Part shown: in pieces, positions 46,388 through 54,932 of the stretch | Layout: every line of letters begins with the position of its first letter | How positions within the stretch are numbered: the stretch's first letter is position 1 | DNA from: Pseudoglutamicibacter albus | Lineage (GTDB): Bacteria; Actinomycetota; Actinomycetes; Actinomycetales; Micrococcaceae | Reading direction: 5' to 3' | Assembly: GCF_022346425.1 (NCBI RefSeq) | Contig: NZ_JAKRCW010000010.1 | Coordinates: 22,279 to 86,278, forward strand | DNA: 64,000 nucleotides | The notes under the pieces: generated by a model | Databases searched by the model: none | What the model saw: the letters and a program-made list of their open reading frames with translations, nothing else | What the model was told of the DNA's origin: nothing | Position numbers and translations under genes: made by a program

Positions 46388-46504
46388 CGTAATTGTGTAC
46401 GCGTGTGCGGACGGAACGGTGTTTGAGGTTCTCCGAGCTAGAACCTGCAGGCTGGTCTGATCTAAGATCAAACTGATCTGTCTCCGAAGCCACGTTAGGT
46501 TGTC

Positions 46505-48364
46505 ATGAACACCTCCGATTACTCCTCAATGACTGAGGAAGACGTCAGAAATAATCCCCAACTGGATCAGACTACGCTGATGAATGTGGCGCAGTCGCGC
46601 CCGGATCTGCGCGCGGCGGTGCGCCAGCACCCTAACTGCTATCCAGGCCTCGCGGAATGGATCGATAGCCAGTCAGCTGGCGGGCAGCAGCCACAGCAGA
46701 ACCAGTCCCAGCAGAACCAGTACCAGTACCAGTACGGTCAGCAGCAGCCGCAACAGAGCCAGCCTGCGCAAGGCTATGCGGCCCAGGGTTATGGAGCGCA
46801 GGGCAACGGGGCTCAGGGTTATGGGGCTCAGAATCCGTCGCAGCAGTCGGGGTATAACGCCGGCTATGGTCAGCAGGCTCAGCAGTACGGTCAGCCACAG
46901 CAGTATGGGCAGCCTCAATCGCAGCAGTACGGGCAGAACCAGTACGGCCAGAATCAGTACCAGCAGGGTCAGTACCAGCAGTATCCGGCGCAGCAGCAGT
47001 CGGGCTACAACCCTGGCTATGGTCAGCAGGCTCAGCAGTACGGTCAGCCACAGCAGTATGGACAGACTCAGTCCCAGCAGTACGGGCAGAACCAGTACGG
47101 CCAGCCACAGTATGGGCAGCCACGTCCGGGCGTTGTGTTTCCGAAGGAGTGGACAGGGTGGCTTCCTGTCATCATCGCGGGCTTGGCTGTTCTTGCTTTC
47201 ATTGCGATCTTCTTGCCGGCTGTCAGCGCGAAGAGTAGGTTCGGTAGCCACACCGGTTCGCTTCTTGATGCCCCGGCCGGCGTCAAGGTGCTTGCGATCA
47301 TTTCGATGATCTTGGTGATCGCGGCCGCAGCTGTGCCGGCCGTGGCGTTCTTTGTCCGAAGGAAACCGCTGCCATTGATCTATCCGATTGCGGGGATCGC
47401 GGCAGGCGCTTTGGGCATCATCACCTACATCGTCATGTTCATCCAGGTCGGCGCCGAGGCGAACAAAGCGCGTAAGCAGCTTGAAGAGTATGGCTATTCC
47501 CTGGAGGACACGGGCACTTCGGTAGGCCCAGCGTTCGGCACGTTCTTCGGTCTGGTTGTTTTCGGCCTACTCCTTGCGGCGGGTGTTGTTGCGCTTCTCA
47601 TGGAGCTGAAGGGTAAGGGCATCAGCGCGAATCTGCAGCCAGCTTTCGCAGGCGGCTCGAACGGGGCAGGCTGGAATCAGCAGCCGTACCAGAACAACCA
47701 GTACGGTGGCTACGCCCAGCAGTCGCAGCACCCACAGCAGGGCCAGCACGGTCAGCAACAGCAGCAGCAACATACTGGCGAACAGCAGTCTGGCCAACAA
47801 CAGTCAGACCAGTCGCAGGATGATCAGCAACAGGGCGAGCCGCAGCGGGGTGAACAGGCACAGGGAGTCCAGCAGCAGGACAGTGGCCAAGCGCAGGGTC
47901 AGCGGGCGGCTTGGCAGTCGCCGGACCAGCAGCCTCAGAACGTCGAGGCCAAGCTTCCGGACTCTGAAGAGTCTGCTCAGAGTGAGGCGAAGGTTTCGGA
48001 GACCGCGGTTTCGGAGCCGGTTGCGTCCGAGCCTGAATCTGTTGCTACTGGCGAGCCGGTATCCGAGACACCTGAAGAGGTTAGCGAGGCGCCAACGCAG
48101 GCTGCAGATGCTGAGCCTGTCGATGAACCAGTTGTAGCCCCGGTTGAGGAACCAGTTGTAGCGCCGGCTGAGGAGCCTGCCAAGGAAGAGAGCCAGGAGG
48201 CGCCGACTGAGGCCTCGGGTGAGACGGTGCCGGCGGGGGCGTCGGCAGTTGAGCTGCAGCAACTTGCCGCGACTAAGCCTCAATTGTGGGAGCAGATCCG
48301 TCAGCACCCTAACTGCTATCCAGCGTTGGCGGAGTGGATTAAGCAGGCACAGAGCACAAACTGA
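46505..48364 (+). CDS. Gln-rich four-helix membrane protein with HPNCYP..LAEWI domain at both ends
   Basis: This 619-residue protein has no close named family that I recognise. Residues 1-55 form a small helical domain (NPQLDQTTLMNVAQSRPDLR, HPNCYPGLAEWI), similar in style to the leucine-rich-variant modules of actinobacteria. Residues 61-206 are Gln/Tyr/Gly-rich with a 35-residue unit present twice. Four membrane helices follow (from about 219 to 375), then a second Gln-rich tract, an acidic Pro/Glu/Val region and a C-terminal copy of the first domain (AATKPQLWEQIR, HPNCYPALAEWI). The small domains should both be cytoplasmic. It lies between ftsH and the paralogue at 48596. Confidence 0.8.
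   Translation: MNTSDYSSMTEEDVRNNPQLDQTTLMNVAQSRPDLRAAVRQHPNCYPGLAEWIDSQSAGGQQPQQNQSQQNQYQYQYGQQQPQQSQPAQGYAAQGYGAQGNGAQGYGAQNPSQQSGYNAGYGQQAQQYGQPQQYGQPQSQQYGQNQYGQNQYQQGQYQQYPAQQQSGYNPGYGQQAQQYGQPQQYGQTQSQQYGQNQYGQPQYGQPRPGVVFPKEWTGWLPVIIAGLAVLAFIAIFLPAVSAKSRFGSHTGSLLDAPAGVKVLAIISMILVIAAAAVPAVAFFVRRKPLPLIYPIAGIAAGALGIITYIVMFIQVGAEANKARKQLEEYGYSLEDTGTSVGPAFGTFFGLVVFGLLLAAGVVALLMELKGKGISANLQPAFAGGSNGAGWNQQPYQNNQYGGYAQQSQHPQQGQHGQQQQQQHTGEQQSGQQQSDQSQDDQQQGEPQRGEQAQGVQQQDSGQAQGQRAAWQSPDQQPQNVEAKLPDSEESAQSEAKVSETAVSEPVASEPESVATGEPVSETPEEVSEAPTQAADAEPVDEPVVAPVEEPVVAPAEEPAKEESQEAPTEASGETVPAGASAVELQQLAATKPQLWEQIRQHPNCYPALAEWIKQAQSTN
46847..47104 (+). repeat. 105-bp coding repeat with 153-bp period in the Gln-rich tract
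   Basis: 46847-46951 and 47000-47104 are nearly identical and encode the same 35-residue block (SGYNxGYGQQAQQYGQPQQY and following residues) twice. Both units are themselves built of QYGQ-type steps. Confidence 0.85.
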
Positions 48365-48384
48365 CCTGCTCAGAAGTAGTTAGC

Positions 48385-48423
48385 AGAATGCCCCAGGAGG
48401 CAAGATGCCTCCTGGGGCATTCT
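48385..48423 (+). terminator. Strong 18-bp hairpin terminator
   Basis: 48385-48402 is exactly complementary to 48406-48423 with a 3-nt loop (AGA); the stem includes GCCCCAGGAGGC. CTTGTTA follows. It ends the Gln-rich gene and separates it from its paralogue. Confidence 0.85.
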
Positions 48424-48507
48424 CTTGTTAACGATCCATACTTCTCAGCGCATACTTTTCAACGCATTCTTGCCACAAGCTTGGTGGCGGAATGTGGTCA
48501 TGGTCAC

Positions 48508-48537
48508 TTAACCTGGGTTAGCCTTAGACCAGGTTAA
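48508..48537. promoter_or_regulatory. Inverted repeat with DtxR-box-like core upstream of the paralogue
   Basis: TTAACCTGG (48508-48516) and CCAGGTTAA (48529-48537) are exact inverted repeats around GTTAGCCTTAGA. GGTTAGCCT resembles the DtxR/IdeR consensus core. It lies 59 bp before the ATG of the 442-residue membrane protein. It shares TTAGCCTT and ACCAGGTT with the region upstream of mntR. Confidence 0.5.
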
Positions 48538-48595
48538 ACCGCCAGTAGCTTCACAAAACACAAAGAAACAGTTGATTACTTCAAGGTAGGTCGCC

Positions 48596-49924
48596 ATGAG
48601 CACCCCTGATTTTTCTTCAATGACTGAGGCAGACGTTCGTGACAATCCTCAGTTGGATCAACATACGTTGATGAATCTGGCGCAGTCGCGTCCCGATCTG
48701 CGGGCGGTAGTGCGTCAGCATCCCAACTGCTATCAGGGACTCGCGGAATGGATCGACGCCCAATCAGGCGGTGGGCACCAGCCACAGCAGTATGCCCCGA
48801 CGCAGTACGGTCAGCCTGGTGCGGGCGTTGTGCTTCCGAAGGGATGGTCGGAGTGGCTTCCGGTAATCATTGCAGGCCTAGCTGTTCTCGGTCTCGTTGC
48901 ATTGTTTTTGCCCTTGGTGAGCGTACGGGTTGATATCCACTCAAGTTCTGTCGGTTTCTTCTCGGGGGGCAATTTAATTAAGGAAGCTAAATTAGTTCCG
49001 CATGAGGCGACGATACTTGCGATCATCTCTATGGTCCTGGTGATCGTTTCCGCGGCTGTGTCGGTCGCGGCATTCTTCGCTCGTAGAAGAGCGTTGTTAT
49101 CGACCTACCCGATTGTGGGGATCGTGGCGGGCGCTATGGGCCTCACCGCGTACATCGTGGGGATTGCTGGAGTGAACGGCAAGCTCAGCGAAATACGCAG
49201 ATTTGCTGAAGCACTTGGAGCATCCTGGGAAACTGAAGACACCATGATTGGTCTAGGTTTCGGTTCATTCTTTGGTCTGGTTGTGTTTGGCCTGCTCCTG
49301 GTGGTGAGCGTTCTCGTGCTTATTATGGAGCTGAAAGGCCGGGATCTCAGAGCGAATATTCGGCCAGCTGTGTTCGTGCCGGGGTCGGCAGCTCAAGAAT
49401 TACCAGCTGAGGCAGCGGGTCAGACGGTGCCTGCTGGGGCGAAGCGAGGGGCTGTAGCGATGCCGTTCATGGTGGCCGGTCTCGCCGCCCTGGCATTCGC
49501 GACCATGTTCATTCCAGCTTATGTTCTTAACATCGAGGGCCACGGAGGGCCTGCCTTTGTGTGGAGGCTTGAGGATCCGGTCTTGATCCTGGCGGTCATT
49601 TCTATGGCTCTGTCGCTTGTTTCAGCAACCCTTTCCGCCATAGCAATATTTATTCGCGTCAAGCCGCTCCAGGTGACCGGCGCGATTAGCGGGGCTATTG
49701 CCGGGGTTGCAGGTGTCGCAACTTATATTGTGTTTTTCCCTCATCTGGCGATGATGAACGATAGGTTGAAAGATCTCGAATATTCCAAGTATTCATTTGC
49801 TGCTGCCCCTGGCGCTTTCATCGGCCTGACCGTTTTTTCCATCTTGCTTATAGGCGGAAGCATCGCTGCTGTTCATGCATTCAGGAGTCGTGGTCGTTCG
49901 GGGGGATTGGCTAAGTCTCGATAG
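48596..49924 (+). CDS. HPNCYP-domain membrane protein with two four-helix modules (paralogue)
   Basis: 442 residues. Residues 1-57 match the N-terminal domain of the upstream protein (NPQLDQHTLMNLAQSRPDLR, HPNCYQGLAEWI). After a short Gln-rich spacer comes a four-helix module close to that of the paralogue (WLPVIIAGLAVLGLVALFLP), and from about residue 290 a second four-helix module (PFMVAGLAALAFATMFIPA). There is no C-terminal copy of the small domain. ATG after AAGGTAGG. It has its own promoter region, with a DtxR-like inverted repeat. Function unknown. Confidence 0.8.
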   Translation: MSTPDFSSMTEADVRDNPQLDQHTLMNLAQSRPDLRAVVRQHPNCYQGLAEWIDAQSGGGHQPQQYAPTQYGQPGAGVVLPKGWSEWLPVIIAGLAVLGLVALFLPLVSVRVDIHSSSVGFFSGGNLIKEAKLVPHEATILAIISMVLVIVSAAVSVAAFFARRRALLSTYPIVGIVAGAMGLTAYIVGIAGVNGKLSEIRRFAEALGASWETEDTMIGLGFGSFFGLVVFGLLLVVSVLVLIMELKGRDLRANIRPAVFVPGSAAQELPAEAAGQTVPAGAKRGAVAMPFMVAGLAALAFATMFIPAYVLNIEGHGGPAFVWRLEDPVLILAVISMALSLVSATLSAIAIFIRVKPLQVTGAISGAIAGVAGVATYIVFFPHLAMMNDRLKDLEYSKYSFAAAPGAFIGLTVFSILLIGGSIAAVHAFRSRGRSGGLAKSR

Positions 49925-49950
49925 AGGTTCCGCTGATGTGGGCGGCGACG

Positions 49951-49989
49951 GGGACGTGGAGTGTGAGGCTCCACGTCCCTTCCTGTTTA
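49951..49989 (+). terminator. Terminator after the paralogue
   Basis: GGGACGTGGAG (49951-49961) pairs with CTCCACGTCCC (49969-49979) over a 7-nt loop, followed by TTCCTGTTT. Confidence 0.75.
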
Positions 49990-50062
49990 AGGGCGTAAAA
50001 GACTGTTCGAAGCTCACCGTTCGCGTGTACGATAGATCACAGTTGCGAATACAGAATGCAGT

Positions 50063-50077
50063 GTTCGCATATCGAAC
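50063..50077. promoter_or_regulatory. Candidate IclR operator before the monooxygenase
   Basis: GTTCGCATATCGAAC is a palindrome (GTTCG-N5-CGAAC), 48 bp before the ATG of the monooxygenase. It resembles the GTTCGATAATCGCAC-type sites bound by PcaR/PobR members of the IclR family. The likely partner is the IclR protein encoded at 52094. Confidence 0.55.
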
Positions 50078-50125
50078 TAATCTGTGATCTTTTATCCCAA
50101 TGACTTTCACCGCAATGGAGCCAGA

Positions 50126-52060
50126 ATGCAGTTTCACCACAACGGCTATGTGACCGGAGACCCCCTTATCAAGGAAGCCGCAGGAGTCGGCATCGACCGT
50201 AGTGAAGACCTGCCGGAGGTTATGGACGTACTGATCGTGGGTGAAGGTCCCGCCGGTATGACTACCGCAGCGCAACTCTCGGTCTTCTCGCAGCTCGAGG
50301 TGCGCCTCATCGAACGCCGCGAACACGAACTCCAGGTCGGCCAGGCAGACGGCATCCAGGCCCGCTCCGTCGAAACCTTCCAAGCCTTCGGGTTCGCAAA
50401 CCGTGTGATCGATGAGGCCTACCATCTCCGCGAAATGGCGTTCTGGAAGCCAGACCCAGAAAACCCAAAGAACATCGTCCGCGCGGCACTCGCCCCGGAT
50501 GACCCGCACGGTGTCTCCGAATTCCCGCACCTGATCATCAACCAGGCCCGCATCATGCAGTACTTCGGTGAGTTCATGCGTAACCAGCCTTCCCGCATGA
50601 AACCGAACTACGGCATCGAATACGTCTCCCACGAACGCGACGACTCCCAGGAATACCCGCTGCTCGTCAACCTGCGTTACACCTTCGGTGAGAAGGCCGG
50701 CGAAGAGTTCTCGGTCCGCACCAAGTACCTCGTCGGCGCTGACGGTGCGCGTTCACAGATCCGCCGCGACATCGGCGCAACCCGCGTAGGCCAACAAGCC
50801 GCACACGCGTGGGGAGTCGTGGACTCCATCGTCGAAACCGACTTCCCAGACTGGCGCACCAAGTGCGCGATCCAGTCCCATGACGGCGGCTCGATCCTCC
50901 ACATTCCACGCGAAGGTGGCGCGATGTCGCGCATGTACGTCGACCTCGGCGAAACCGCCGCAGATGACGACGGCAAGGTTCGCCAGACCCCGCTCGATGA
51001 GATCGTGCGTCACGCCAACGAGATCCTCCACCCGTACACGGTTGAGGTGAAAGACGTCGCATGGTGGTCGGTTTATGAGGTCGGCCACCGCGTCACCGAC
51101 CGCTTCGATGACGTCCCAGTGGAAGAAGCCGGGAACAAGATGCCGCGCGTATTCATCCTCGGTGACGCATGCCACACTCACTCCGCTAAAGCCGGTCAGG
51201 GCATGAACGTCTCGATGCAGGACGCATTCAACCTCGGTTGGAAGCTCGCGCACGCCCTGCTCGGTACCGCTCCGTTGGAGATCCTCTCGACCTACACGGG
51301 CGAGCGTCAGGTGATCGCGCAGAACCTCATCGACTTCGACATGGAATGGTCCTCGATGATGGCGCGTAAGCCAGAGGAGTTCGAAAACCCGAGCGACCTC
51401 GAGGACTTCTACGTCCGTACCGCCGAGTTCCCGGCAGGTTTCATGACCGAATACGAGCCGTCCATGGTGTGCGGTGACACCAAACACCAAGAGCTCGCTG
51501 CCGGTTTCCCGGTCGGTAAGCGCTTCAAGTCGGCGTGGGCTACCCGCCGTTGTGACGGAGTCCGTTTGCATCTGGGCCACCTTGCAGAAGCCGATGGCCG
51601 CTGGCGTATCTATGTGTTCGCTGACGGTGCGCACCCAACCGAGCACTCCGCGGTGGATGATCTCGCAGCATGGCTCAAAGACGACGAGGCATCGCCGCTG
51701 GTTGGCAGCGAGCTGGGTGGACGCCCACGTCACGAATGGTTCGACGTCAAGGTGATCTACCAGCAGTCCCACGAGGAGTTCGAGGTCTTCGACGCACCAG
51801 AGGTGTTCCGTCCACGCTACGGCGACTTCGGCATCATGCAGTGGGAGAACGTCTTCGCCTCGGCTCTTGGTTCGGCTGACCGTGAACGTCAGGAAATGAA
51901 CCCTGTTGCTTTGAGCCGCGACATCTACGATGCGCGCGAGCTTTCGCGTGACGGCGTGATTGTTGTTGTGCGCCCTGACCAGTACGTTGCCCAGGTCCTG
52001 CCGCTGGATGCCACGGATGAGCTGAGCGAGTTTTTCAAGGGCGTCCTCTCGGAGTCCTAA
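50126..52060 (+). CDS. FAD-dependent aromatic monooxygenase (3-hydroxybenzoate 4-monooxygenase / phenol 2-monooxygenase type)
   Basis: The 644-residue flavoprotein has the FAD-binding GxGxxG variant VLIVGEGPAGMTTAAQL, the DG motif YLVGADGARSQIRRDIG, the second FAD motif FILGDACHTHSAKAGQGMN and a C-terminal thioredoxin-like domain of phenol hydroxylases. The start MQFHHNGYVTGDP is characteristic of the MobA group, which hydroxylates 3-hydroxybenzoate to protocatechuate. ATG 50126 has GGAG upstream. An IclR gene follows at 33 bp. No ring-cleavage genes are in the window, so the substrate is inferred from family only. Confidence 0.88.
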   Translation: MQFHHNGYVTGDPLIKEAAGVGIDRSEDLPEVMDVLIVGEGPAGMTTAAQLSVFSQLEVRLIERREHELQVGQADGIQARSVETFQAFGFANRVIDEAYHLREMAFWKPDPENPKNIVRAALAPDDPHGVSEFPHLIINQARIMQYFGEFMRNQPSRMKPNYGIEYVSHERDDSQEYPLLVNLRYTFGEKAGEEFSVRTKYLVGADGARSQIRRDIGATRVGQQAAHAWGVVDSIVETDFPDWRTKCAIQSHDGGSILHIPREGGAMSRMYVDLGETAADDDGKVRQTPLDEIVRHANEILHPYTVEVKDVAWWSVYEVGHRVTDRFDDVPVEEAGNKMPRVFILGDACHTHSAKAGQGMNVSMQDAFNLGWKLAHALLGTAPLEILSTYTGERQVIAQNLIDFDMEWSSMMARKPEEFENPSDLEDFYVRTAEFPAGFMTEYEPSMVCGDTKHQELAAGFPVGKRFKSAWATRRCDGVRLHLGHLAEADGRWRIYVFADGAHPTEHSAVDDLAAWLKDDEASPLVGSELGGRPRHEWFDVKVIYQQSHEEFEVFDAPEVFRPRYGDFGIMQWENVFASALGSADRERQEMNPVALSRDIYDARELSRDGVIVVVRPDQYVAQVLPLDATDELSEFFKGVLSES

Positions 52061-52093
52061 GGAAGCCACGGAAGATAGAGCCAGGTTGTCTTT

Positions 52094-52807
52094 GTGACGG
52101 TTGATTCTGAGGGCCGTGCGGGGGCGTCTGCGGCGGGTTCGCAGACGCTCTCGCGCGGCCTGAGTTTGTTGGAGGCCATCGCTGAGTATGAGCAGGGCCT
52201 CACGATCCCGCAATTGTGTGAACGGGTCGGTTTGCACCGTTCGATCGTCTACCGGTTGCTGCGTACGCTAGAGGCGCACAACATGGTGGTGCGGGGCGCC
52301 GATGGTGTTGTGACGTTGGGCCCTAACTTATTGGTTTTGGCGCGTTCAGTGAGCCGTGATGTTCAGGCTGCCGCGTTGCCGGAGCTAACGAGGTTGTCTC
52401 AAGGTCTGCAGATGACGGCGTTCATTGCTGTTTTGACGCAGGATCAAGTGGTGACGTTGGTTTCGGTTGAGCCGAAGGTCGATGGTGCCACGCTGGTTCA
52501 ACGTCCGGGTTCCGCCCATCCGTTGGACGCTGGCGCCCCGGGGGCCGCCATCCGGGCGCAGCTGGGGACTGCGGAGTTGGCGGCGCGTGGTTTAGCGCAT
52601 CCGGAGTTGCTTGGGGATGCCGCCGCACCGTATACCAAGAGCCGTTCGCAGGTTTTGACTGGCGTGAGTTCGATCGCGGTCCCGTTGCGGGTCCCGGGCT
52701 ATGCGGCGGCGTCGCTTGCGGTGGTGTTTGTGGGTAGTGAGGACGATGCGGGGGTCGCTTCCGCGTTGCACCTGTCGGCTTCGGTGATTGAGGCTGAGCT
52801 GTTGTAG
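52094..52807 (+). CDS. IclR-family transcriptional regulator
   Basis: 237 residues with an N-terminal winged helix (LTIPQLCERVGLHRSIVYRLL) and an IclR effector domain. Placed directly downstream of the aromatic monooxygenase gene, it probably regulates that gene through GTTCG-N5-CGAAC at 50063. GTG start. It ends only 17 bp before folE, so folE may now depend partly on transcription from this unit. Confidence 0.88.
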   Translation: MTVDSEGRAGASAAGSQTLSRGLSLLEAIAEYEQGLTIPQLCERVGLHRSIVYRLLRTLEAHNMVVRGADGVVTLGPNLLVLARSVSRDVQAAALPELTRLSQGLQMTAFIAVLTQDQVVTLVSVEPKVDGATLVQRPGSAHPLDAGAPGAAIRAQLGTAELAARGLAHPELLGDAAAPYTKSRSQVLTGVSSIAVPLRVPGYAAASLAVVFVGSEDDAGVASALHLSASVIEAELL

Positions 52808-52824
52808 GTCGGTAGGCTGTGATC

Positions 52825-53532
52825 ATGTCGAACGTGGACTCTAATGGTTTTGGTGTGACGGGCAAGGGCCCTGACGCTGTACCCGGTGACGCTGGGCTCG
52901 GCGGCGCTGTTGCTGGTGACGTTGAGCTTGGCGAGGTTGAGCAGGGTTGGACGGAGCAGGGTCGTGTTGATCAGGCTCGGATTGAGCGTGCTGTCCGCGA
53001 GATCCTGTTGGCGGTCGGTGAGGATCCGGACCGGGATGGTTTGGTGGATACGCCGGCGCGTGTGGCCCGAGCGTATGCCGAGGTTTTCTCGGGTCTGCAT
53101 ATGGATCCGGCTGACGTGTTGTCCGCGACCTTCGATATTGATCATTCGGAGATGGTCTTGGTCAAGGACATCCCGTTCTATTCAACGTGTGAGCATCACC
53201 TAGTTCCGTTTCATGGGCGGGCTCATATCGGTTATATCCCGGGTGTTTCAGGCAAGGTCACGGGGTTGTCGAAGCTGGCCCGGCTGGTTGATCTATTTGC
53301 TCGGCGTCCGCAGGTTCAGGAGCGTTTGACTACGCAGATTGTGGAGGCATTGGAGGATCATCTGCAGCCGCGTGGGGCGATTGTGGTGATTGAGGCGGAG
53401 CATTTGTGTATGTCGATGCGGGGCGTTCGTAAGCCTGGGTCGACGACCACGACTTCGGCTGTGCGTGGTCAGTTGCGTGAGTCGGCTACGCGTGCTGAGG
53501 CGATGGGCCTGATTATGGGGCATGGCCGGTAG
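52825..53532 (+). CDS. folE: GTP cyclohydrolase I
   Basis: The 235-residue protein has zinc ligands Cys and His in [12 protein letters not shown] and a further Cys in [11 protein letters not shown], with [21 protein letters not shown] before them. It makes dihydroneopterin triphosphate, first step of folate synthesis. The first 45 residues or so are a non-conserved Gly/Val/Glu extension ([16 protein letters not shown]). ATG 52825 has AGG 8 nt upstream; GTG 52819 is too close to it. First gene of the fol group folE-folP-folB-folK. Confidence 0.94.
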   Translation: MSNVDSNGFGVTGKGPDAVPGDAGLGGAVAGDVELGEVEQGWTEQGRVDQARIERAVREILLAVGEDPDRDGLVDTPARVARAYAEVFSGLHMDPADVLSATFDIDHSEMVLVKDIPFYSTCEHHLVPFHGRAHIGYIPGVSGKVTGLSKLARLVDLFARRPQVQERLTTQIVEALEDHLQPRGAIVVIEAEHLCMSMRGVRKPGSTTTTSAVRGQLRESATRAEAMGLIMGHGR

Positions 53533-53611
53533 CTTTTTCGGCTGGCGGGTAGGCTAGTGGTGTGCGGCCGTGTGCCGCGTGTTCGTTGCGTCTCGTCTGG
53601 AAGGTCGGTTG

Positions 53612-54538
53612 ATGTTCAACCTCGCTGCAACCCCTGGTACTGGCCCTAATACGTCTGCTTTGGCTGTGATTCGTGCGAAGTCGCGTGAGGATGCGTGGGC
53701 TGATTTGCCGCGTGATCGTTGCTTGGTGATGGGTATTTTGAATGTCACTGAGGATTCGTTTTCGGATGGCGGCCGTTTCCTGAATGTTGATGCGGCGATT
53801 GCGCATGGTCTTGAGATGATGCGTGCCGGCGCTGACATTATTGATGTTGGTGGTGAGTCGACGCGTCCGGGCGCTGATTTTGTGGATCCTGAGGTTGAGG
53901 CTGCTCGGGTTGTGCCTGTTGTGAAGGGCCTGGTTGCTGCGGGCGCTGTGGTTTCGGTTGATACGACGCATGCTTCGACTGCGCGTGAGGTGTGGGAAGC
54001 TGGCGCGCATCTGATTAATGATGTTTCTGGTCAGACGTTTGAACCGGATATGGCTCAGGTTGTTGCCGAGTTGGGTGCTCGGGTTGTGCTGACGCATCGC
54101 CGTGGGGATCAGAAGACGATGGTGGATCACGCTGAGTATGGCGATGTTGTGGCTGAGGTTGTTTCGGAACTGGTCGAGGTGCGGGATCAGTTTGTTGCCG
54201 CGGGTGTGGCGCGGGAGAACATTATTTTGGATCCGGGCGTGGGTTTCGCTAAGAACGCCGAGCATGATTGGGCTGTTTTGAATGCGACGGATCGTTTTGT
54301 GGCGTTGGGTCATGACGTTTTGATTGGTACGTCGCGTAAGCGTTTCTTGGGGCGGTTGCTGGAGGAGCGTAAGCGCCCGCATGAGGTTGCTGACCGTGAC
54401 GCGGCAACGCATGCGACGAGCACTCTGGCTGCCGCCGAGGGTGCGTGGGCTGTGCGTGTTCATGATGTTGCCGGTACCCGCGATGCGGTTGAGGTTGCGC
54501 GTGCGTGGGTGAACCCTGCTGAGGCGGTTAAGGCGTGA
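53612..54538 (+). CDS. folP: Dihydropteroate synthase
   Basis: 308 residues. VMGILNVTEDSFSDGGRF and DVGGESTRPGAD are the pterin-site motifs; DPGVGFAKNAEHDW and IGTSRKRFLG complete the barrel. It joins p-aminobenzoate to the pterin and is the sulfonamide target. ATG 53612 has GGAAGG at 7 nt; an upstream in-frame TTG/GTG start is less likely. Its stop overlaps folB. Confidence 0.94.
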   Translation: MFNLAATPGTGPNTSALAVIRAKSREDAWADLPRDRCLVMGILNVTEDSFSDGGRFLNVDAAIAHGLEMMRAGADIIDVGGESTRPGADFVDPEVEAARVVPVVKGLVAAGAVVSVDTTHASTAREVWEAGAHLINDVSGQTFEPDMAQVVAELGARVVLTHRRGDQKTMVDHAEYGDVVAEVVSELVEVRDQFVAAGVARENIILDPGVGFAKNAEHDWAVLNATDRFVALGHDVLIGTSRKRFLGRLLEERKRPHEVADRDAATHATSTLAAAEGAWAVRVHDVAGTRDAVEVARAWVNPAEAVKA

Positions 54539-54918
54539 GGCCTTTCCAGTGGGATGGTCATGACGTCATCACGATCAACGGAATTTCTGCGACGGGTTTT
54601 CATGGTGTTTTTGATCATGAGAAGCGTGAGGGCCAGAGGTTCGTTGTCGATGTGAAGGTTGCGACGTCCTTCCGGGTCTCGGCCGCATCGGATGATGTTT
54701 CGGACACCCTGGATTATGGGTCGATGGGCCAAGCCGTTGTCGATGAGATTCAGGGCGGGCCATACAACTTGATTGAGAAGCTGGCTTCGGTGATTGTTGA
54801 CCGTTTGATGCGGGACTTTTCTCCGCTCGCGGTGCAGGTCACGGTGCATAAGCCCGAGGCACCGATCCCGGTGCCGTTTGGCGATGTGGCTGTGACGATG
54901 AGCCGTAGCCGTTCATAA
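54535..54918 (+). CDS. folB: Dihydroneopterin aldolase
   Basis: 127 residues with ISATGFHGVFDHEKREGQRF and a C-terminal VTVHKPEAPIPVPFGDV. It converts dihydroneopterin to 6-hydroxymethyl-dihydropterin and glycolaldehyde. The GTG overlaps the folP stop by 4 bp (GTGA). Confidence 0.93.
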   Translation: MRPFQWDGHDVITINGISATGFHGVFDHEKREGQRFVVDVKVATSFRVSAASDDVSDTLDYGSMGQAVVDEIQGGPYNLIEKLASVIVDRLMRDFSPLAVQVTVHKPEAPIPVPFGDVAVTMSRSRS

Positions 54919-54932
54919 CGTTGGAGGCTGTA

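Noticed and set aside
46505..48364. Gln-rich gene as a spurious frame
   Set aside because: It has start, ribosome context, homologous domains at both ends, four good membrane helices, a paralogue and a strong terminator, so it is real despite low complexity.
50753..52237. 494-codon open frame antisense to the monooxygenase
   Set aside because: It is a shadow of a well-supported flavoprotein gene in high-G+C DNA and has no recognisable domain.
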